Below, piece by piece: positions 19,899-31,811 of a DNA stretch of 64,000 nucleotides; position 1 is the first letter of the stretch, and every line of letters starts with the position of its first letter. The notes beneath the pieces were generated by a model. The model was not told where the DNA came from, did no database searches, and saw only the letters and a list, made by a program, of their open reading frames with translations. This DNA comes from Misgurnus anguillicaudatus. Its lineage: Eukaryota; Chordata; Actinopteri; Cypriniformes; Cobitidae. The DNA lies in assembly GCF_027580225.2 (NCBI RefSeq), contig NC_073346.2, positions 9,760,001-9,824,000 on the forward strand, given 5' to 3'. Made by a program: the position numbers and the translations under genes.

Positions 19899-22394
19899 TT
19901 GCCATGGTAATGCACCTGGCTTGTAGTTAAGTGTTTGTTTATCAGTGTGGTTAGTGGCTAAACTGATCTCTATAACAAATACCTTGTCGAAAATAAATAA
20001 TTTTCAGTTTAAGATGGTGAGCATGTACGAAAAGAGGGTTGACAGCCTGTGTAGTTGCTGATATGCTTTAGTTCATGATTTTGCTTATAATCTACTCTAG
20101 AAGGACTCTGCTGTTATTGATACATTGCAGAAGTCTTCTTGAAGCTACGTTTGGGCCATGTTGTGTGTAATGTATACATCAGTTATCCATTACTATATGT
20201 TATAATCAAAGTCTTCTGAAGTCATGTGTTAGTTTCTGTGAGTAACATCCGCAAGACTCTTCCTGCTTGTAAACATAGCTTTGAAATTGCTTGCACATGA
20301 CAATAATGTATAGCTTTAGAAGAAATGGAAAATAATACATGAATTGAATGAATCACTTATGAAACATCATGGTACTTTTTGTTTCGCATATAAAGCTCCA
20401 GTCCTCATTCACTTCATCACAGTGTATGGAATGAGTGGGCAGAATATCCTGTGAAAAGTTCACCTTTTGTGTTTCTTGGGACAACATGATAAAAGTAAAT
20501 AATGACAGATGACTTATATTGAACCTGCAGACATAATCAAACCAATAGTGATGGTAGGCCACACCATGACAATTCTTCCCAAACCAAGAGCTGCTGACAA
20601 AACACTTTATAGTTTTACGCATTAAGAGGAGCTGAATTGACACAAATCACTAGACCGTGAGAAATCCAAGCTATCAATCTTAAAAACCAACAGTGAGCGG
20701 ATGGAAACTGACCAATCCAACAGATACGGTGTTTGATACGAGCCAGTGTGCACAGTAGAGTCCAGATGTCATTTATCAACATCAAACTGACAGGGCAATG
20801 ATAGAGGGCAGTTAGGCTCTAAAACGGCCAGAGATTTAAGACTGACTTGCACATCAAAGTCTCAAAGGGTAAAATGGTTGTAATTGGAAGTCCTGTCCTC
20901 TCTAATGTGTCGGAACATTAAAGGTTCATCTATAATGGACAGCGTAATGGAGACACGTTTCCCCTCAGAACAGACCTGACAGCTGACCCAATAATATGTT
21001 CATTTCTGGAGAGGGAGTGATATATCCCTGCTATTAAATATAAAGCCTGGCTATTTCATGATTTCAATATTACAGAGCGCCATGGCGGTAATAGCCAGAT
21101 ACGCATTATGGGATTGGGATCCATTGCCGGTTGGGGGTATTAGGAAGTAGAAGTGCCGGCAGCACCGGACTACAGTCTTTTGAATTTAAAGTGAAGTTCG
21201 TGAAGGTCCTCAAAAATAACCAGGAGGATGTCGGTACACTACAGACAAACAGATATCCTATCATACACAGGCCTTCAGTACTGTAAGCACACAGGTCACT
21301 TGAAGATGTATCATAAGCGTGGGTGGTAGGAGCGGCAGGTATCAAAGCTCTTTTAGTGACATCTGTGTATATCAATATGAATCAGGTCAGGTGTGATTTC
21401 CAGATGGTGTCTTCCTCTGTCGAATGTGTGAATGGAAAATGTCGTCATTGTGCTTTATAAGAGTGGGATCGTGTTGCCGAACCTCCACCCACAGACGCCC
21501 TACGTGACTCATTGTGCCCCATTCAAATGCCACCTCACCTCTGGGATCATATCCCACAATTCCTGATCCTAAGGCTATCGTGGGAGCAGCCGGAGCCATT
21601 CAGTGCATTCTCCTCTGACTCCCACATGACTGTAATATGCTTGGCTGTGTCTGAATCATGGCTCTGTTTGTGGCTACAGTAAAAGAGATAAGCCGCCCTG
21701 CTAACGTGATATAGCGGCTGAAAGCTTTCTTTTTAAACCACACGGTCTACACAGAAAGATTCTGTCTAGAAAACCAGACTTCTGTGTTGCTAAATCGTTA
21801 CAAAAGCAAGCCCAGTGCTGTTCAATTACATAGTTGTGCTAGCAACATTACACTGGACATGTCTCTTTCAAACAGATAACACAGATTTTTTTGTAATGAC
21901 TTTCTTCAGTAAAAAAACCTGCCCTAGTCTATTCTTGGTGGTTTGCATTCCAACATTAGGGATCCTAGAACAGAACCCTGGGGGTCTCCATTGATGCATA
22001 ATGTAATTCGAGTGCCGCTCTGCTCAAAAGAATGTCTAAAGTCGACATGAAGTTAGACTTCAGTAAAGTAAAACACTTTAGAGTCTCTAACTGCACTACG
22101 GGAGAGCGGAGAGGAACCGTATTAAAACTTTCAGCTGTGCGGGGAATGCCTTTGTACCGCTTGAACTCCCTGCACGGATATTACTTCCCACCTGTATCAT
22201 CTCGGCCAGGACATCGGAAGTCTGGGATGAATGTAAGTAGAGACTCACTGGATAATATCTGCTCTGCAATGGAGCTTTACTGTAGCTATCTGCTGATGTT
22301 GTAATACATTTCACAAGCTGGTCAGACAATCTCTTCCATTTTTTTTAAATAGTCTGCTCTAGGATAAGAGAGGCTTATAAGGAAATTCAGGTTT
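19899..22394. other. cdkal1 intron, mostly unique
   Basis: No exon seen. 20052-20158 is a diverged direct repeat of 19695-19836 (GATATGCTTTAG, CTGTTATTGATACATTGCAG), so it is probably another fragment of the outer element. 20740-20990 and 21400-21640 are unique, higher-complexity stretches. Confidence 0.5.
20740..20990. promoter_or_regulatory. candidate conserved non-coding element
   Basis: Unique intronic stretch with TGTCATTTATCAACATCAAA, TGTAATTGG and TCTAATG words and no repeat signature. The proposal rests on sequence complexity and its position in a cdkal1 intron. Confidence 0.3.
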
Positions 22395-22465
22395 TTATTC
22401 TATTGATTAAACGCAGTGTAAGTCCCTTTGTATAAAGCGTCTTCCAAATGTGTAAATGCTAATGA
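22395..22465 (+). mobile_element. SINE tail fragment
   Basis: GTGTAAGTCCCTTTGTATAA followed by GCGTCTTCCAAATG is the 3' tail of a common cyprinid tRNA-derived SINE (compare 36445-36490). The tRNA-like head is missing. Confidence 0.7.
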
Positions 22466-23295
22466 CCTCCCACCAGGCAGCCTGGTGCTCGCATAAAAAC
22501 CTAAAGGTGATGACAGTGGGTAATGCGGTAAACATAGCATACAGTTTTGCATGTCCTAACATTTTGAAAACAGTCTGCCCAGGAATTTCTGTCCCTATGT
22601 TTATAGTTTTGACTGGCATCTCAACATCTGGATGTGCACAAGAGCCCTTCACTCAGCCCTTCAATCATACGTCGGTATGTCCACTGCATGCCAAATTGTC
22701 TTCATCTCACCCCTGTGAACTCTACGGGACAAATCATTTACACAGACAGTCTTGCTTAAACAGAGAAAGCAAGTTTAAAAGATTATTGCTTTTTTCACCA
22801 TCTCTCACTCCTTATTTCTACAATCACTCTCACCGTCTGCCACTATCTACCTTTATCCTTGCTCTTTCTTCTCATCTGATGAATGTCAGTTAGAGTGACC
22901 GCTAGTGCGTGCTGTGTCCAGACACTGCATTGATCCGTGTCTGTGTCATTCTCACACACACACACACAGAAATCAAATCAGTTGTTGTCGATAGACTGCG
23001 GGGGCTTAGACTGAGGCGCTGCTGTTAGTGGAGGTGAGAGGCTCAAGGACACGGACGCTGGGCCTTCAGACGCCAGCATGGACTGAATCATCTCTCACCC
23101 GGCTGAGGTGATAATCCACACGCATGCACACACAGACACAGACACACAGCACTGGACATGATCACTCAGACCAGACGCTTCACCGTGGGGCGATAAGTTG
23201 AGCTGAACCCAAATAATAAATATTGTCAACATTCATATTCAAACTATCAGTTTTTTTCAAATAAAAAAAACCTTCAATTACATTTTTATAAATAG
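22466..23295. other. cdkal1 intron, no feature
   Basis: A 145-codon plus-strand ORF (22456-22893) has no recognisable domain. A short CA run is at 22953-22968. Nothing else is supported. Confidence 0.45.
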
Positions 23296-23385
23296 TCAAA
23301 TCAAGTGTATTTATGTAGCGCTTTTTGTGGCATTATTTCAAAGCAGCTTTACATGAAAGAAGAAACCACAGGAAATAGAAAATTA
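23296..23385 (+). mobile_element. fish retroelement 3'-tail repeat, short copy
   Basis: Words GTATTTATGTAGCGCTTTTT and CAAAGCAGCTTTACATGAAA match the tail at 5236-5640. Confidence 0.7.
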
Positions 23386-23599
23386 TTAAATATACAGTAT
23401 ATAGACTTGAATGTATGGTATTATTGCAAATTTTATTGACCTCATAAATAGATGCTAATCTAATCAAATGTTATATAGCCAATTTTTTCGCATGTTGTAT
23501 ATTAATGATGAAGAATAACAGTCAATTATGTTAAACTGGACATGCCTTTACTGTATGAATTAAATATACACGCATTTGTATGAAGTATAACAGTTCTTC

Positions 23600-24120
23600 A
23601 GTCAAGAGCAGAGAGTGATTTTATTGAGAGATGAATTAGGTAACTGTAGCTTTAAGACAAGAGAGAGATCGCTCTGTACACGTGCACTGATGACAGGCTG
23701 CTGTGTGTGCGCACGTCAGGTGTGTGCAAGAGCAGCTGTGAGGAAAATGAAAGTTTTAACTATTAAAACTTTAAAATGCATGCAAATAATAAACTTTCGG
23801 CATGAGGATGCAATTGTCCGCGATAGATGTGTGTTGTATACGCTGTTTGACGGCATGTGAAAATGTAACCTCCGGATAATACACATACCTCTGTAAAAGC
23901 TAAGAAAGAAATCGAAATCTACACGTCGCACATGAGCAACGAGTTATAAAAATGCTCGCACTACGTAAAAATTGTCTCTAATTGCAGCCCCATTCAGGAG
24001 CCCTATGATGACATAAGTAAACAGAAAGATCGGTTTATGAGATCGGCAAATTTACCGAGTACCGATCGAGTCATTTAATGCCATTATACCGATCTGTGGC
24101 CGATCGATCGGAGCATCCCT
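23600..24120. mobile_element. hAT fragment with right end GATCGGAGCATCCCTA
   Basis: Ends at about 24120 with CGATCGATCGGAGCATCCCT, the reverse complement of a TAGGGATGCTCCGATC hAT terminus. GATCGG words recur inside. The left terminus was not found, so the copy is truncated. Confidence 0.6.
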
Positions 24121-24192
24121 ACAAAAAAAAACAGTACTGGTTTGCATCCTGAGACAAAACAATGGCACATATATGTTAAGATACTTAATTCA

Positions 24193-24273
24193 AGGTGTTT
24201 TTAAATTAAGCCACCTCAAACATGGATTTTAGTCTTGGACTAGGATAAGCCCTATCCGAGAAACCGGCCCATA
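24193..24273. mobile_element. end fragment of miniature element 'A'
   Basis: GTCTTGGACTAGGATAAGCC followed by CCGAGAAACCGGCCC matches the right end of the family at 7536-7757 and 46818-47012. Confidence 0.65.
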
Positions 24274-25111
24274 TGACTGCAGTTTTGCATTTAAGTGCAG
24301 AAATAACACGGTTGAATGTTTGCTGCCTGGTACAACCACAGTTCTGATGTATGCGCCTATAATCCAAATTCAGCAATGCAAAACAAGTGTAGAAAATGTC
24401 GTACATAAGCCCAAAGCCTTGCTGATATGATCTCGGCATCAAAGAGTACTGTTCTGAATCACTACAATGGGATTACACAGTAAAGCCTTAAATATGCACA
24501 CAAATAGCCATAGACACAAAAACTCAGAAAATGCATATTCTCGATTTAAATACGATTAACATAGTTTAGCAAAATGCTTCTTTTAAAATCCCTCTGGATC
24601 ATTATCGCTCTGATCTTTCATCTTAATATGTGCATATAAAAGAGCCAGCAAGGCCGACGGCAACACGAGATCGTGTGCAATGCATTATCACTCCATTGAA
24701 GTTGGACAACAGACACCCAACGAGCTTCCATCAGGGAAATCAATCTGCTCCAATCATTGATCAAGTGACTGAAATTGCACCTCTATCCTTCAATGTTCTC
24801 AATGACTGACGGATGGGAATAACAGGGGACAGATGCTTTAGAGATTACTTTCCTCAATGAGGGAAGAGGTTTTAAATTCATCAGTAAATCTCTAAGAGCC
24901 TACAAAAAGTATCTTGGCAAGCAACTGCAAACAGACTCGACTACACGTCAACTAAATGGCTGTCGCACACATGGCCATTTCTCTGATAGCCTGTATACTG
25001 TTACTATGGTCAATCAATCTCTTATCAGGCCAGGGTTTTTGTTCATTAGAGAACCCAGCTCACCGACGTGAGATGCTTAACAGATTAAGTTAACTTGTCA
25101 GTATAGCACAG
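24274..25111. other. cdkal1 intron, no feature
   Basis: Unique-looking DNA of moderate complexity. No exon, repeat or clear motif cluster was found. Confidence 0.45.
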
Positions 25112-25653
25112 TTAAAGGCCCAATTCCAATTTTATTATATTACTTTACCCCTAGAAACAGAGTGGAAAGGGGAAGGGTTATAAAATATTCCCCTTAGAAC
25201 TGGGACATCACTACTACACAGGCATAGGTCCTACGTCAAAGTAGATGCAATGTTTATCACAAACTTTAAAGATGCCACCTTCACCAGCAGTCATATAAGT
25301 TTAGTTACAGCCTAAAAAGTGGCCCGGAAAGTTTTGCCTAAGCAGCACACCACACACCCCTCTGTTGCGATTCAGGGTGCTCTCCCCCTCGCGAAACATG
25401 ATCAGACAGGGGGAAACCAGAACGTGATCAGACTGGGGGTACCTGGAAGCGATCAGACCACAGGAACCAGAACGCGATCAGGCAGGGGAACCGGGACGCG
25501 ATTGCGCTTCTGAGGTTAGATTTATGTATGTCGCTGTACTATAGTGCAATAAGTAATGCGAGATATGTTAGCAAACGTAGTGATTTTTGCAAACATTTCT
25601 TCAAATCACATGAAAGAGATTAGGGAAAGCATGGACTGGAATTGGGCCAAAGT
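25112..25653. mobile_element. DNA element with AAAGGCCCAATTCCA inverted ends
   Basis: The left TTAAAGGCCCAATTCCAA is mirrored by TGGAATTGGGCCAAAGT on the right. It contains a 25-bp tandem array (25397-25500). A TTAA site is visible on the left only. Confidence 0.75.
25397..25500. repeat. 25-bp tandem repeat, about 4 diverged units
   Basis: Units of the form NGATCAGACNGGGGGAACC followed by AGAACG, with GATCAG recurring at about 25400, 25426, 25451 and 25476. Confidence 0.8.
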
Positions 25654-25736
25654 CTGTATATATATATATAGCAGGTAAAATAAATATTTAATACATCACA
25701 TTTTTTTGTAAATATATTTCTAAAGGTGCTATTGAC

Positions 25737-26720
25737 GCGGGCTCGCAAAATCGCTAGCCCGTTGTCCTGGGGCTATTGTGCTGTGCAGTCGGGCTATCAA
25801 AATGCATCCCCGCCCTGCCCGTCGGGCTATCTTGACTTATAGGGTGGAAAATATATTTAAATGCTTATGCATTCTCTCACAGATTTGGATGGGTAAATGT
25901 GGTGTATCATCGGGTATTTAAATTGCGTTTGAGTGCACGCTCGAGTTTTACTTTCGCGATCGCACAAAGCCATAGTACAGGAAGCAATCCGTACAGATTT
26001 ATCATGGATTTGTTGTGCAAAATCCTCCAACTTCGTCTTGTCAGTCATTACTATCCTCACATAAAAAATGTAATCTCTCGCATCAAGCTTCAAAGTGATA
26101 TAGATTGTACGGGAAGTGAAGAGAATTACGAAAAAGGCTACAGTGTATGTGACTCTGTGCAGAATCGCTCTTAAAGCGACAGTAGCCCCTATTTTTCTGA
26201 TCTAAAAAAATTATCCAATCTGTAACTGGATGATCCAAACTGTGAGTTCGTGACCCATTGAACCACTATTAAATGGTGAGTATATCTGGTGTGGAGATGA
26301 GCAGGAACAGTTGGTTTGCATGGAAATCCAGTTTTTTTGTTTGTTAAAAAAACAACAGCATCAAAACAACAACAAGAACAGCAGATTAAACATTGTGGTT
26401 AGAGGCCCTACAGGCTTTGTATTGGCAAAATTTGGCCTGTGGTAAAACTAATTGAGGAACCCTGTGACATGCCCACAAAGTCAAGTAGCATTTTTTTATT
26501 TGTGACTTAAGTTAATATTTCAGATTCAGAATCTGAAGTTTATAGATATTTTACCTCATATAGAAGCAAATATTTGTACTGATGATTGTAATTTTATGTG
26601 ATATTTGTGTTTTGATAGATGTTTTGTCTCAAATGAATGCATTTTTATTCGGGCTACCAAAAACTGAAGAGTGCCTGCCCGAAGGGCTACCAGGGATTTT
26701 AAAATTTTGCGAGCCTTATG
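25737..26720. mobile_element. non-autonomous element with 'GGCTCGCAAAAT' ends
   Basis: GCGGGCTCGCAAAATCGCTA on the left is mirrored by TAAAATTTTGCGAGCCTTA on the right. GGGCTA(C/T)C-type words recur near both ends. A 91-codon ORF inside has no domain. Confidence 0.65.
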
Positions 26721-26721
26721 A

Positions 26722-27889
26722 CGTGAACATTTCACCAGATGTTGGTAACAAAGAAATCAACCATAGATGTCTATAAATTAAGTTATGTGTAATCATGTAA
26801 ATGGCAAAAGTAATGGACCCCTGAAGAAAAGTAGGTGCAAAAAGGCATTGAAAGCCAATTTTTTTATGTACCATGCTCTTAATGGCACACTTAACGTTTT
26901 TGATAGAAAATAAACAGCAACACAAGGTTCTGTAAGTTCGTGTGATCATGTGCATTTTTTCCAGTTTCCGAATCTGTTACTGTAGTTAATGTAGTGATTA
27001 CTTTTATTTCTTGCGCAATGGTATTTCTGCACTGTGTCAGATATTTTAACAAGTCTCTAATAAGATCAATCACAGACATGATCCCTGCTCAATCTGATGT
27101 GCTTATTAAGTCTTATTAACTTATTGTCATGCATGTGTGCAACACTTGTTGTCTCCCTCATCACATTTCATCCACTTTGCTGCTAAAGAAACTCTTATGT
27201 TGCATTTACACCAGCCGCGGCAAGCACGGGTGATTTACATGTTAAGTCGATGGCATCCTGTAATCAAGCCAATACTACAGCAAGGTCCTGATTGGTTAAC
27301 TCGGCGCGGAAATCCGCCGAAGTTCAGATTTTTCAAGTCGCGCGTTTCCCGCAGCAACGCTCAATTCGTGCAGATGCAAAGACGCGAAGGCATCCTATAA
27401 AGACGCGATTAGGCATCCTGCGTTTCCCGCAGTAACGCGCAAGTTGAAAAATCTGAACTTCGGCGGATTTCCGCGCCGCGTTAACCAATCAGGACCTTGC
27501 TGTAGTGGTGACGTGATTACAGGAAGCAAGTGGAGCCCCTCCATGTCCCTCAATGTCTCGAATGACTAGAATTTCACGCGCGAATGAAGTGAGTAAGCTC
27601 AAATGTTCAAGCATCCAACTACGCGGAAAATATCGTGTTTTTGCCGCTTGTACCGCGGCTGGTGTATGCTCCTAACAATTTTGGACCTTAAGAACTCTTT
27701 TTTCATGAATACTGAAATTTAAGCTTTTGTACAAAGTATAAAAATACATTTTAGTAGCGTGTTCAATACTTTTTCCCTTTGTCATTTTACATTATTACTC
27801 ATAACTTAAATATCTTGACATCTATGGTTTGATTTCTTTGAGTGTGTGAATTGCATTGGTTGTTACTAACATCTGGTGAACATTTCATG
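26722..27889. mobile_element. inverted-repeat element hosting a second palindrome
   Basis: The arms are 26724-26806 and about 27780-27888: GTGAACATTTCACCAGATGT pairs with ACATCTGGTGAACATTTCAT. Both also share ATAGATGTC and TTAAGTTATG words. A separate element is inserted between them. Confidence 0.7.
27195..27675. mobile_element. GC-rich palindromic element nested in 26722-27889
   Basis: Ends TTTACACCAGCCGCGG and CCGCGGCTGGTGTATG are mirrored. Inside, a long hairpin spans about 27256-27524, where GGTCCTGATTGGTTAAC and TCCGCCGAAGTTCAGATTTT are each repeated inverted. No transposase. Confidence 0.85.
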
Positions 27890-28559
27890 CCAATAGCTTC
27901 TTTAAAAATATGTTAACTGAGGAAAAATAGTTATGTATTTAATACTTATTTTACTCACTGTATACAAACATGAAAAACAGAACGACAGAGCTTGATACTG
28001 TAAATAACATGTGCCAACGAGGATCAGTGTGGTATATAAAACACATTGACATCGTGTTGCTTAACAACACTGACTGACCTGCTCATCCGGCTTTTCAAAT
28101 AAAACTGTTGTTTGTGTCATTTGCACATTATCTGATCACAAACGCTTGTTAAAGTGAAGCAGCACGTTCTTGCGTGAACAGATGTTTCATGAATTTAATG
28201 CGAAGAACATTGTCCCTTTAAACAATGAGCTTTATGAACATAGACCTAATTAACTATTATCACACTATTGTTTATAATAACCGGCTACAGGATGATGCAT
28301 ATCCTGAAACTCCTGCACAAGGCGGGCAAAGCAGCTCTAGGACACAAAACGTGTCCACATACATCAGAGAAACAGCCAGTCTCGGCAGGGAATACTTGGC
28401 CGGCGGCTCTCCAGATGATGTAAAGGGCCAGCAATCCCACAATGCCACAGGAACAGTGCCATGGGAGAGACAGACACACACAAACAGGGATACCTGGTCA
28501 CACACACACTTAGAGAGGGACAGTTTGATGCTATTAAGCACGGCGGTACTTTAATTCCC
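27890..28559. other. cdkal1 intron, no feature
   Basis: Short ORFs on both strands at 28225-28554 overlap each other and show no domain. No repeat identified. Confidence 0.45.
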
Positions 28560-28740
28560 AGTTCCAGGTGTTCAGAGAGCGGCTTGTGAATTATGAAGGC
28601 ATTATCAGCGCATGAATTAATGCAGGGCCGAGGCAGCGGGGGGCGCTCCGTAAGACACTCCTTAATGGCAACTTCATTTTTCAGCCTGCCGCGTTGTTGA
28701 CATACATAATGCGCTGCGGTTATTGCGTTTTTAGCTGTGC
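28560..28740. promoter_or_regulatory. candidate conserved non-coding element
   Basis: Unique intronic DNA with GAATTATGAAGGCATTATCA, CATGAATTAATG, CCTTAATGG and ACATACATAATGCG words. Several TAAT cores lie within 180 bases, and no repeat signature is present. Confidence 0.4.
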
Positions 28741-28741
28741 G

Positions 28742-28925
28742 AAATGGAGGGGAGAAAAAATGAGAAGGAAAGGAGACAAAGATGAGTCAAGAAATGAGAC
28801 GGGGAAGGACTGAATGGCACGAGACCAGAAAAGACAAGAATAGATGATCATAGAGAAGAAGTCAAGAGATAAGACTAGAAGAGATTGAAAGATAACAAGA
28901 CAAGACGTAAGAGGAGACAAGATGG
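28742..28925 (+). repeat. purine-rich tract
   Basis: About 180 bases of strongly purine-biased plus strand (GGAGAAAAAATGAGAAGG, AGACAAGACGTAAGAGG). It is a low-complexity GA-rich region and not a perfect repeat. Confidence 0.8.
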
Positions 28926-29519
28926 ATGATGAGCTGAGATGAAATGTGATTTAGGGTTGTAGGTTGTGTCTGCATGAGCGAATGCTGGAGTGTGTTTGAA
29001 CACAGACACTAATCGACTGCTTTACAGACTGTGGAGTTCACAAGACAACAAAAACTGTCTGTTGTACACACACACACGCGCAACACGTATTGTGAGAAAC
29101 TCTTATTAAATAGTTACTAAAGTTGTTACTGTAGTAAAAACCAACACAAGCTGTATATGGTGTCTCCTGTAAACAGTGGAGAAATATTTTACTTTTCATC
29201 CGTAGGAACAAAATACAAATCTGGACAACATCTGTATATAATGATTCTGTATATAAAATGATTCAAGTTCAGGTGAAGCTGAACAAAAATTGTACCATCC
29301 ACAAATACGACAGAGATGAAAGTATATAGTTCATGTAAATGCTGAATGTATTTAGTTTTAGGTGGGCAGGGTGAAAATAAAGACCACAGCCTGTGTCTTG
29401 TCTACTCTTCATCTCCTGCTGTGGTCATACAGGAGCGCCGCATAACCCGAACGCTTGTTTTACAAGCCCTATCCTTCACATAAACCGTTTCACACGAACA
29501 CACGCAAGCACTCTGGAAA
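28926..29519. other. cdkal1 intron, no feature
   Basis: Moderate-complexity sequence with no exon or repeat that I can recognise. A CA-rich patch lies near 29070. Confidence 0.45.
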
Positions 29520-29605
29520 ACCTTCAGGGAGTTTCAATTAGTCCTTCCTGACCTATCAATTAACATCAATTAGCACCAGCAATTCTCATTAGATAACAGT
29601 AAACA
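29520..29605. promoter_or_regulatory. homeodomain-core cluster, candidate enhancer
   Basis: Four ATTA/TAAT cores lie within about 55 bases: TTTCAATTAGTCC (29532), ATCAATTAACATC (29555), ATCAATTAGCACC (29565) and CTCATTAG (29585). The ATCAATTA word occurs twice, 10 bases apart (one helical turn). The surrounding DNA is unique. Confidence 0.45.
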
Positions 29606-30335
29606 CAAACAAACAAAGGTTTTATCTTGGGATGAAATATCTGAGATGCTCTCGCTCGAAAATAAAATCCCAGAACTGAAGCGTTCTGCATCATTACCAC
29701 GGGTGGTACAGGACACACGCATGGCGAGCTGTTTTCCCAGTCTCAGTACGTCATCATGGGAAAGTTTGTTTAGGTGTTTGACAAACATACAAGTCCTATT
29801 TCCCTGTTTACAAGGCAAATGCTCACACACACGGCGCCTTGGGGAAAACAGTTACTGATTGACTACGGCAATTGAAACTCTTGAGTTGTTTTGGCATGAA
29901 AGACACGGTGATGGTTAACCAGTCATGGATAACAGAGCGTTTGCTATTAGAAACGGACAATAAACGGATAACGAATGAATTTTGTTATAATATCCAAAAT
30001 TTTATTCAATGCACTGCTAGCTACTATATGGCACCAACAGAGAATAAAGTGTACCGCTGTAGCTTTTTAGACATGATTTATGCTCAATTGTTATTATGCA
30101 TTATTACAAAAATGTAAAAAAAAATCACAAAAAGAAAATCCACACAAACAGAGTTCAAGGTGAATTATGTAAATTTTAGACCACTAGTGGCACCAAATGG
30201 ATCTGCAAAAACAACTGGTAATAAGATTAAGGCAGGAGGGGATAGAATGTCCAACCAAATATTGGGGATATCTTGGTTGGGGTTAAGGTTTATGATTAAG
30301 TTTAAGGTTCAGATCTGGTACCAAATATAGTTATA
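29606..30335. other. cdkal1 intron, no feature
   Basis: GGTTGGGGTTAAGG-type words near 30275 resemble the central part of several fish miniature elements. Otherwise nothing is supported. Confidence 0.45.
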
Positions 30336-30343
30336 TCACACAG

Positions 30344-30951
30344 TAGGGGTGGGCGATAAACTGCTAGAAATTTGTCAACTGGTAGAAATTTTGGACTTTC
30401 GTCTCTATCGAGGTTACGCGCCCACATCACGTTGCTGTGAGCGTGGTTCCGAAAACGTAACGTCTTTAAGCGTAACTAAGCACCGCAAATTTAAAACAAG
30501 TGATTTTAAGCAATTGAAACACAGACAACTGTTTTTTTGTATGAGACATTGCACTGCACATTAAGTCCGTGAGCATTTTTGCGGTTTTATTTTCCATAAA
30601 TACACATTCCTGTCTTTGCAAGTATCCTCATTAACATGAACATTTAGGTCTAGGACTAGATCCAGACTTTGGTCTTAAAGGGGAAGTCACCTAATTTTGC
30701 TCCTGTCTGTCACTCATACATTATTATTTATTATCATTCTTTCATCACTGACTGTTTATCTTCAGTGAACTTGAATTTTGTTTGTTTATATCTTCTAAAG
30801 ATTTTTGTGAGAATTATGAAAATTCTATGGCATCAAATATTTCAATGACATAAAAACCTTATTAAAAGATAAAAAACTCTACAGTGATATCGTTATCATG
30901 ATATAAAATTAATCCTATCGTAAAATAAAATTGGTCATATCGCCCACCCCA
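30344..30951. mobile_element. hAT non-autonomous element, 608 bp
   Basis: The exact 8-bp duplication TCACACAG (30336-30343 and 30952-30959) flanks ends TAGGGGTGGGCGATA and TATCGCCCACCCCA. Coding capacity for a transposase is absent. Confidence 0.93.
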
Positions 30952-30959
30952 TCACACAG

Positions 30960-31366
30960 TTACAGTTATCTGTATGTAGGTAGTATATACACTGTAAAAA
31001 TAGTGTGACCATTAACTTTTGACCCACTCTCTTTCTCCCACCTGTTTGCTCTGAACCAAACTAGAAGAACTGTAAGTTTAGGTTTCAAAGCTTCTTATAT
31101 TTATTTAACTCAGAGGTAAAGTTTTTAGAAAAATGATATTTAGTAGACAATTTACAATTTCAACCCAGTTTAAAATTGCAGTTTTAATGCAGCTTCAAAT
31201 GGCTTTAAACCAAGGCATAAGAGTCTTATCTAGAGAAACGATTTTTTTTCATTTTCACCCCCCCAAAAAAAAAAAACTTCTCATCTTGCACCAGCCGTGT
31301 GACGCGCCTGAGTGACCTAACAAATTATGTAATCACGTCAAAATGTCACTCATGAGATGTGCAAAA
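30960..31366. other. cdkal1 intron, AT-rich
   Basis: Includes ACACTGTAAAAATAGTGTG near 30990 (possible element end) and a C/A homopolymer patch at 31258-31277. No gene. Confidence 0.45.
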
Positions 31367-31638
31367 CTAATGCTACGTACACACCAAACGCGTTTCTCGC
31401 TTTAAATTACTCGCGGGATTTAACTTCGTGTCATGCGACTTTTTCGCTCGAGTTAAATATTTTCAATAGCGTGTGTTTTCGCGGTAAACGCGCCGCCCAT
31501 ATCGCATCATTCGCACCGCCCTGCCCATATCGCATCGCCGCGCGCAAGAACGCGTCCGATGGCATCTTTGCTTTGACTTTGTATGTAATCTACTCGCGCA
31601 AATCGTTGAACTCGCGTCTGGTGTAAACCCACGGTAAG
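31367..31638. mobile_element. CpG-rich miniature element
   Basis: The left end CTAATGCTACGTACACACCA and the right end (reverse-complemented CTTACCGTGGGTTTACACCA) are inverted repeats with ACACCARACGCG inside both. TATCGCATC and CGCGC words make it CpG-rich against an AT-rich background. Confidence 0.75.
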
Positions 31639-31811
31639 GCTTCAATGTTTACAAGTGTTCAAAAGGTGGACTGTTCCGACGTTATTGTATGTGAAATGAT
31701 ACCAATTAATGTCTTTGTGTCAGTTTATTGTTTAAAATGGTCTGCAAGTGTGCATTTCACATATGTAACCTTTCAACGTGTTAACGTAATACGTAAGGTC
31801 GCGCTGGTGTG

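Noticed and set aside
22456..22893. 145-codon plus-strand ORF in the cdkal1 intron
   Set aside because: No recognisable domain and no codon or splice support. Length is within chance in 64 kb.
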